Shown: one piece after another, positions 56,513 to 64,000 of the stretch | How the letters are laid out: the number at the start of each line of letters is the position of its first letter | Numbering within the stretch: position 1 is the stretch's first letter | Assembly: GCA_016081115.2 (NCBI GenBank) | Contig: JABTTQ020003411.1 | Span: 248,001 to 312,000, forward strand | Direction of reading: 5' to 3' | DNA: 64,000 nucleotides | Origin: Rehmannia glutinosa | Taxonomy: Eukaryota > Streptophyta > Magnoliopsida > Lamiales > Orobanchaceae | Program-made: the position numbers and the translations under genes | The notes under the pieces: model-generated | What the model was told of the DNA's origin: nothing | Database searches by the model: none | The model's input: only the letters and a program-made list of their open reading frames with translations

Positions 56513-57637
56513 TGTTGAAATTGGATTGTGAAAATTGGGTTTGATCTGATTTGACCGATTATTTAAGTAGGTTCATTTATTTGATATAGGAAATAAATTA
56601 AAAAAGTGTAATCTAAACCGCAGGTAGATGAATTTAGCATTTTGAATTTCTCAAAAACCAATATTGGGTGAATGAGAAATTAATGTTTAAAAGAAAGCCA
56701 CTTAAATAACTTTTATATATGGAAATATAAAAGGGTGGAAATGTGGAAAGACACATCCCACATGGAAAATATTTCAAATGTTTGACTTGTTTATATAGAG
56801 CTTAACCAATGATAAAGAGTAAAGTACACCCTAGCTAGTGGACCAAGTTAATTTTGATTAGCATTTGACTAGCTCAAAGAGAACCGAGGACGGTGCTCCG
56901 CACCATCCAAGCTGGAGTCAACCCGATGCATGTCGCATTGAGGCGCACTTTGCACTTCGCTGACGTGGCGGGCGGCTCGGTGGCGATGACTTGGCAAGAG
57001 TCATCTGGATGGTGACACGTGGCATGCGGTGGCGCTGATTGGACGCGCCTGTCCGCTAACTGAGCACCATGACTGGACACGACTGTTAATATGCATGGGT
57101 GCGTACCAAGGGATGTGTACCTTCATTTGGATGCGATCGCGCCTTTTTCGGCCGATAGGGCACCGATGGACACGACATTCATTGTGCGGTGCGTGCGTGC
57201 CGGATGTGTACCTTTATTTGGATGCAATATGGACCATCGATCGCGGTTGTTGATAGTATGTGATGATCCTGCCGATCCGAACGAAGGGTTGCACCAAGTC
57301 TTAAGAAGCACACAAAGTTCTATAAATATGAGTCCTCCGAATTCATTTTAGCATCTAAACATCTCGAATTTGTCATTTTTTTTCGCATAGTCTCCAAAAG
57401 GGAGTTCAAAAGTATCACGGTGTTCGTTGTTCTTGTGATTTGTAGTACAACTATTGCAAGAAAGTTGTCGTTGTATCTTGGGAGACGATTTGTCGTATTT
57501 CGTGCGCACCGTAAATGGGGTAATCTCGTCGAAAAGAGAAAGAGTCCAACTCTTGTCTCGACATTACGTTAATACACTTTGTTACTCCGCTCAAATTTCA
57601 ATTGTCATTTCGATATACACCAACCAGTTTTCCAACA
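56513..57637 (+). repeat. Solo LTR of a Tork-type Copia element
   Basis: TGTTGAAATTGGATTG ... TTTTCCAACA, 1125 bp, flanked by TCATA on both sides (56508-56512, 57638-57642). Internal phrases (TTGAATTTCTCAAAA, GAATGAGAAATTAATG) match the LTRs of element 2. TATA box CTATAAATATG near 57320. No internal sequence follows, so it arose by LTR-LTR recombination. Confidence 0.88.
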
Positions 57638-58149
57638 TCATATGGCCTTATTTGGGATGTGTAATTGGAAAAGGAAAGGAAAATAATATTAAAGGGTCAA
57701 TAGTATGTGATATGGGATTGAAAACAAGAATGGCCGAGCAGGAAATATATAAGGTGAACCGACACACAAAAATGGGATGAGCCGATTAAAAACTCGAAAG
57801 AAATTATATATATCTTGACTAAAATAATTTTTTAAAAAATATTTCTTAGTATAAATTTTTTAAAAAACAATGGGAAGGTTGCCCTCCTTCCATCGATAAC
57901 AAGGATGATAATTGAGCGATTATGGATGGTTTGGCCAAACACAATTTCGATATAAGATCCGTCTTGATCCGGACCTAAAACCCGACGGGTCCAATCCATT
58001 ATATTTATTTTTATTTTTTGTATTCATTTATATTAAGTGAAAATAATACATTCATATATACATATATATAGGAACTTACAAACTAATGTAAGTAAAATAT
58101 GCAATAAACATTGAAATTCATTTATTATTATAAAATGCAAAAATAAATG
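57638..58149. other. AT-rich interval, nothing recognised
   Basis: Includes short TCATA duplication and fragments of GGTCCGGA/ACCCGACGGGTCC (57960-57995); no gene. Confidence 0.45.
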
Positions 58150-58286
58150 AAAAGATCTATATTTACATTGCAAATATACAATATTAAGTGAAAGATGCGT
58201 TCTATTTATTTAGTAAGTGGGACACCCAATGTACGGTCCCGTATTCGCCATACTCCTTTTGTCAATAGCATACACTATTATATTTA
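58150..58286 (+). repeat. Paralogous segment, left part (interrupted copy)
   Basis: AATGTACGGTCCCGTATTCG and 'actattatattta' match 40850-40915; continues at 62311. Confidence 0.65.
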
Positions 58287-58313
58287 CTAGTAATCCTGCA
58301 CGTCGTTGCACGT

Positions 58314-58336
58314 ATATTATTATTATTATTATTTTA
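58314..58336. repeat. (ATT)n microsatellite
   Basis: About seven ATT units. Confidence 0.8.
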
Positions 58337-61011
58337 GTATTAATTTATAATGAAAATATCTATTAACATGAGTGATGTTTATTACTTTGTTTTAGAAATA
58401 ATATTCATATAAAGTAAATAAAAACAAAAAATTATACATCAAATTTATATTTTCAATTATAGACTAAAATGTCAAATTCACTTGTTTAGGATTATCCGAG
58501 TATATTTTTGTCTTTATATTAATATTAGATCATCACTCTCTTTCTCACACATACTCTACCTCTCTATAAAAAAATTACATGTATATATTCGTGAGACATA
58601 TATTTTCATATCGAACTTATATTGTTGTAAAAATGAATACTTGATATTTTCAATTAAATATTTTCTTACTATCAATTAATTTCTACTTAAAAAAAGAAAT
58701 CATTGAACAAAAAATCGGAGAAATACAATACCAAAAATCGCCAATGCGTGTATATTGATAAATGACAAGCAAGATCTTTGAATATCATTTAATAATAAGT
58801 TGGAATATCATACCATTTATAATATTTTCCTAATTTATGTACAAAATATTTGAACAAAGGGATCTACGATTAGGATTTTATGATAAAATAATTCATAATA
58901 TAGGAAGCGAAAATGAGCGGGGAATTATTTTTCTCAGGACAATGCTATGATATATATATATATATAGATTAATAATTATCTGATTATTTAATCATTGCGA
59001 ACTTACCAAAATTTAAAAATAATTGTTTTTCTTTCTTAATGCCAAATGTTCTTATAATAAATCATATATGAATAATCCTCACAGAAAAATCATATATGAA
59101 TAGTAATTGGCTAGAATTGGTTGAAAGATTTACATAACTCAAAATGGTAACAAATAGTTGACTGTTCAAAAGTATTATGCATATTTGTTACATTTCTTGT
59201 CACTCCACACAATCAAGAAATAATTTTACTACAAAATTCAAGTCGTAGATATTGTCAATATATATTAAATAAAATCCTTGCCATATATGGTCCTTTCGCA
59301 CAAATGACACTAATTATGTCAACAATTTTTGTTTTCAGATATTTCCTTACTAATGTGCATAAAATAGTTTGGTATAATTATCGTCAATTTTTTGAATATT
59401 TGGGAAAATTATAGGATTTAGTATATAATTTTTAAATTTCAGATCACTAAAATTACTACATGAGTGAAAAAATAATTAGTCAATAAAAATATTTTTACTA
59501 AATTTTTTGTTATTGACTCACCAAAGTAAAAGCACCACCAATTTTAGATAACTCCAAAATACTCATTGGTTAGGTGAATTTTCGGATTGATTTTAAATAA
59601 ACCATGATCATTTGTTTAATTTAAAATTTATACATAAACTAATTATAAATGAACCCTTAGTTGTTTGTTTTATTATATATTTGAAATATTTTTTTGTATA
59701 TTAATTTAACTTAGTATCCACATTCAATATTAATTTAATAGTTCTTATTTTTGCAAAAAAAAAATCTTGTGTTAAATTACTAATTCATATAATTGTCTCG
59801 ATTATGTCAATTCTTTTATCAAGGCCCAAATTCTAAATTTATCAATCTATAATTGATTGTATCCATATGAAATAAAGATGAAGAAATTCCATCAATATAC
59901 CGATTAGTAATTTTAGAAATTGGGACAAATTGAAACTCCTCTTGAATTCTCACTTTAATCTATGTCGTGGCTCAATTAAAAAAAACTCAAATTCACGACA
60001 CACAATTTAATAAACCTCGAACTTTATCGAGTTCATAATTGTGCAAACTACACAAGATATCGTTATATGCAAAACTAATCATATTTTTAGCAAGCTTTAG
60101 ATATCATTAATGATGAAAGCTGGCGATCAATTTAATATTTGATCTAAGTCATGCAAAACTAAAGCATATCATAATCTTATGTATCAAAATAAATAATAGG
60201 AATAAAAGATTAATTATGATATAAAAAAATATGCATGACAAATTAAATATTGTCATAATCAAATATCAAGAATAAGCAAAACAATATAAAAATATTATAC
60301 TAACTGAGAAAAGGTTCATCATGATCCAAAAAGAAACTTTCAAAAACTTTGATTTAATGCAAAATTCGGATTCGATCCTATTAATATATGCAAAAGGGTC
60401 CGATGAAAATGACTTCGGATGAAATATGAAGATGAAACCATACACAAATCAATATATATCCAGATTAGTAATCCGAATAAGTAAGATATGAAATATGACT
60501 ATTAAAAACCATTTATGAAAGATGAGTAAGATATGCAAATTAATATAAGGAGAATAAATGAATATGTTAAAACCATCGGTTTACCTTCATTATGACTAAG
60601 TTTCATTTATAAAGTATTATGGTTGCCCTCTCTTGTGACCAACAAACAACTGATTGAACTTTGCTTTTTGAAATTTCATTATGCTAATTTGTTTTTATAC
60701 CAACTGAGGGGTTTTTATTCATAGATGATATCTATTATAATTTAATTGAATTTGATGGTATATATATGATTGATTTTTTAACCAACTTAATAAGGGAAAA
60801 ATATGATATTCCATTTATTAAGTAATTAATAAGGAAAAGAAACTGACAAATATATCTATTACGATATAAGGTTAGGTACATCTAAAGTTATACCATACTA
60901 TCAAGGCACACCAATAGGAAAAAATAATTGACAAAAATAGTTATTGACAAAATTAATGTCATTTAGGCGGGAAAACATTAGAGCCAAACTTCTGCTATTA
61001 TATATGTATAG

Positions 61012-61012
61012 A
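61012..61012 (-). repeat. Second Helitron-like 5' terminus
   Basis: The - strand from 61012 reads TCTATACATATATAATAGCA and continues AGAAGTTTGGC, matching the 62310 terminus (both followed by a GCGGGAAAA complement about 45 bp in). Confidence 0.5.
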
Positions 61013-62310
61013 TATATATAGATATATAGATGGTGTAAGACCATAGGGGATGACCATTCTGACCGTCCAAGTATGTCCGTTCACATTATGTATGTCACAA
61101 TTTAATGGTGTAAGACCATTAAATTAACTGCCGAATTTGCATGGAAGACGCTAACACAAAAAAATTAATATAATTACAATTTGCAATGAATTTCTAATTG
61201 GAGAATATAAGAAGCCATTAGAATAAGTAGGTAGAAGTTTAATTTATATATTTTTTTCTTTTTTCTTTCTTTTTACTGAAAAAATGGGGGACATATCAAA
61301 ATCTTGGTAGAAGAGAACCTTATCCGCAATAATTACGTAAAAAGTAAACAATATCGAAGTGTCTATCAATAATAACACTTAAAAATGAAAACGGAATAAA
61401 AACAACTTAAAATCTACAATATAAGGAATGTAACAGAAAATAATAAAAAATATAGTGTATATAGAAAATAATACAATATAAGGAATAAAAACAATATCGA
61501 GGAATAATAATAATGAAAACAAATCATACAAAAAACAACTTAAAAAAATACAACAAAACTATAAAGAATAATCAAAAAAGAAACTCACCAAATTTTGTCC
61601 GTACAAATCTACAATATAGTGTATATAAAAGCTCTTCCTTATTGCAATATTCGAGTTCAATATTGTCGGTGTTGGCGGGACACTTGATGAAAATAGAAAT
61701 AGAGGGGAATGTGAAGATGAAGCCATATTTAGTGTCTAGGCTTCGAATTTAGGATCAACAATATGAAAGAACAATATGAAAGTGTTTCTCCAATGTAATT
61801 TATGTAGTATAAATATAAGAGGATTTAACATAAATAATAAGCTAAATAATATAATTGGCGTGAAATATATGTTTCTCCATTGAAACAAATAAAATTATAT
61901 ATATAAACAATATCAATATGGCGTGAAAGATATGTTTCTCAATTGAAACAAATAAGACAATAAGCTAAATATAATTTAATCCATTGAAATTGGCCGAAAC
62001 AATAAAATTGAAGAAGATATGTAGAAGAACCGACGTTTAGTCAGTATGAACAATAATGGTGAAATACCATTTATAAATTTTAAAATCTATATATATTATA
62101 TATAGATGGAATTGATACTATTTAATATTTTTCTAATTTATATAATTACAATGATCTTCCTATAATACATTCCTAATATAAGAATTTATAATAATTACCA
62201 TTTATAATTTATAATAATTACATTTATAATTTTTACAATGTTTCCTAATATAAATATCAAAAAAGAGCGGGAAAATGCAATTTGAACTTCTGCTATTATA
62301 TATATATAGA

Positions 62311-62745
62311 TAACTTGTGTGTATGATGCTTCGTAGAAGATACCAAAGTGTAATTAAGTTATGATTTAATTCAAGAAATTTTTAGTTAATTGAATTGGTG
62401 AAGGGTTGTATTCAGACATTGATGATGTCGTTACCTGTTACCCATTGATGTAATATCGATCTAATAAGACGTGTCACAATAAAATACTTGGAAATCTGCA
62501 GTGCTAGTTTTGTTGAAATTCATAAAATTCATATGAATTCTTAGGAAGTTCGAGATTACAAGAATTTTTAAATAATTACATTTATTTATATATAATAGAT
62601 TTGTGATGGATTTGGTCAAATAAATGTTTGCCATTGTTTCAGATACATGATCTAAACTTAATCTGGATATCATCAACTACAAAGTTGTACGTGTTCTAAG
62701 TTTTTGCATATATTTAATTAAGTTTCAAATAAAGTTAAATTCGGG
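62311..62745 (+). repeat. Paralogous segment, right part (interrupted copy)
   Basis: GTATGATGCTTCG, GCTAGTTTTGTTGAAATTCA, AAAATTCATATGAATTCTTA and GTTCTAAGTTTTTGCATATA match 40930-41460 in order. Confidence 0.75.
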
Positions 62746-62756
62746 GACTTGCACGA

Positions 62757-62764
62757 CCCACACA
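62757..62764. repeat. hAT target-site duplication CCCACACA, left
   Basis: Repeated exactly at 63414-63421. Confidence 0.85.
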
Positions 62765-63413
62765 TAGAGGTGACCACGATTCCGAACCGCCGGTTCAGGT
62801 TCTTCATTTTGGAGGAACCGGAACAGAACCGTTTCCTCACGGTTCGGTTCCAAAATCGAACCGACGGTTCGGTCGTTCGAACTCGGTTCTTCCACGATTC
62901 GGCCCGATTAAAACCGAACCGTTTGTTTATCTTTTGATAATTTTTTGAATTTGTAAAAATAGTTTATCAATTTCAGTTAAAAGAAAGAAAAATACTTTGA
63001 CTTAACATTCAATTAAGTTTTATACTTACTATTAATAATAATATTAAACTATCTATATATACTATTAGAGTATAGAAGAATCAAATTTCACGTAGTTAAC
63101 AACATTTGGTCTAAAACGTGTCTTCTTATGTAGTTACGAATATAAAACATTATAATAAACATTTAACATTTCTTCTAGCATATGTTTACCAAAAAAAAAT
63201 TGTTGGTTTTAACTTTAAAAAACGGTTCCATCACGGTTCCACCGACGGTTAAAACAGTTTGGTTCCACGGTTTTTGAGACCAGAACCGAACCGAATCGGG
63301 TCTACACGGTCGGTTCTGGTTTTGAAACCATTGACCACGGTTATGGTTTAGGAACCGTTGACCACGGTTCGGTTCGGTTTGGAACCCGGTTTGATTCCAT
63401 TTGGCCACCCCTA
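62765..63413 (+). mobile_element. Non-autonomous hAT-like element, GGTTCC-rich, copy 2
   Basis: Ends TAGAGGTGACCA ... TTGGCCACCCCTA (inverted, about 10 of 12 positions), perfect 8-bp duplication CCCACACA. GGTTC/GAACC motifs are dense in both flanks, AT-rich centre (62940-63180). 649 bp, no transposase. Confidence 0.88.
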
Positions 63414-63421
63414 CCCACACA

Positions 63422-64000
63422 CTTGAAGTGTATTCAATGTGAGCGGGAGAGTCTAGCCACACAAGGGAAGTTTCATCATAAAGCGAAAGGTTGAGTAGTT
63501 GATTTGACTTATAAATAAGATTATTTTCCTCTAATTAATCAAAGTGGGACAATTAATAAGTGAGATATTACATCACGTCCCTCACTTGTGTGTAAAGTCA
63601 GTAAATGGGTCGGGCCGATTCGGCTCACCGGTCAATCAAAATTTAATTAGGCCGCATTTTCTTGTGGTCTAATACAAGCCAACAAATATATTTTTGATTG
63701 GGGTTCCATTCTAAAATCACCTTGTCATAGAAGGAGTAGCTCACTTTGTTTATAAAAAAAAAAAAAAAAAGCTTCATCCATCTAATTAATCAATGTGGGT
63801 CAAATCACAAGTGACATATTTTTTTTTATCAAATTATGTAAATATATGTGATTAACGCTTAGATCCCAAATTGAACTTTAAAAGAATCTTGAAATTTTGT
63901 TAGTGTAAAACATAATATAGGGAGAAATTTGATTGATTTATCAAATGAAAAAATTTAAGGAAACATTAGACAAAAATTAAATAAATCAAACATTAAAATT
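63422..64000. other. AT-rich interval, nothing recognised
   Basis: Poly-A tract at 63749-63768 and a GGGTCGGGCCG fragment near 63608; no gene. Confidence 0.5.

Larger units (their letters stand above)
58287..62310 (-). mobile_element. Helitron-like insertion, 4.0 kb
   Basis: On the - strand it starts TCTATATATATATAATAGCA at 62310 and ends ...GGATTACTAG at 58287, between A and T as Helitrons insert, with no duplication. GC-rich GTGCAACGACGTGCA lies 6-8 bp before CTAG at the expected hairpin position, though the stem is weak. The paralogous segment at 40815-41475 lacks exactly this interval. No Rep/helicase is seen, so non-autonomous. A second 5'-like end at 61012 suggests a nested or tandem relative. 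Confidence 0.6.

Noticed and set aside
56874..57351. Several 60-86 aa open frames
   Set aside because: They all lie inside the solo LTR defined by the TCATA duplication.
1..64000. tRNA, rRNA or microRNA genes
   Set aside because: No cloverleaf with A/B boxes, no rRNA-like stretch, and hairpins found belong to transposon repeats.

Overview
The window looks like intergenic heterochromatin from a flowering plant, most likely a eudicot: it is AT-rich, has no intact host gene that I can defend, and is built almost entirely from nested plant transposable elements. These are Sirevirus-type and Tork-type Copia elements, a Tat-type Gypsy element, a CACTA element, a Helitron-like insertion and small hAT-like elements. 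The species cannot be named from the sequence.

Layout, 1-29.9 kb. Positions 1-5791 are the 3' part of a decayed Sirevirus-type Copia (+ strand) ending in a 1.47 kb LTR. Next comes a Tat-type Gypsy on the - strand, now in two pieces: integrase and 3' region at 5.8-8.2 kb, and RNase H, RT, protease, gag and 5' LTR at 25.0-29.9 kb. Two insertions account for the gap. One is a 4.6 kb CACTA element (8197-12806, TSD ATA). The other is a 12.2 kb tandem array of an RT-deleted Copia element (12837-25005, - strand; three LTRs and two and a partial internal regions, period about 4.9 kb). The CACTA element carries pieces of two host genes: an actin-depolymerizing-factor exon, and a 56-codon chimera joining a mitochondrial ATP synthase beta presequence to an internal piece of the same protein, with its apparent 5' leader.

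Layout, 29.9-47 kb. This part is AT-rich debris: probable Gypsy LTR/3'UTR sequence with a 39-bp tandem repeat, a truncated Sirevirus LTR plus gag start (34443-36556) lying between two copies of a CTATGCA-rich repeat, a 192-bp GC-rich repeat with 11-bp inverted ends, and a heavily mutated Tork-type Copia (about 41.7-46.2 kb).

Layout, 47-64 kb. A complete but dead Tork-type Copia (47064-53507, TSD AAATA) is followed by a 720-bp hAT-like element (TSD AACCCAGC) nested in an older GGTCGGGT-rich repeat. A Tork-related solo LTR follows (56513-57637, TSD TCATA), then a 4.0 kb Helitron-like insertion (58287-62310) whose empty site is preserved in a paralogous segment at 40.8-41.5 kb, and a second hAT-like element (62765-63413, TSD CCCACACA).

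No pathway or operon is present; the genes shown are retrotransposon polyproteins broken by stops and frameshifts. The most unusual points are the host-gene chimera inside the CACTA element, the total absence of CAG/CTG trinucleotides over the first 3.1 kb together with copy-to-copy differences at CAG/CTG in the Copia array (suggesting either methylation-linked sequence error or strong mutation bias), and a shared palindromic DVITS-coding repeat in two different Copia lineages.
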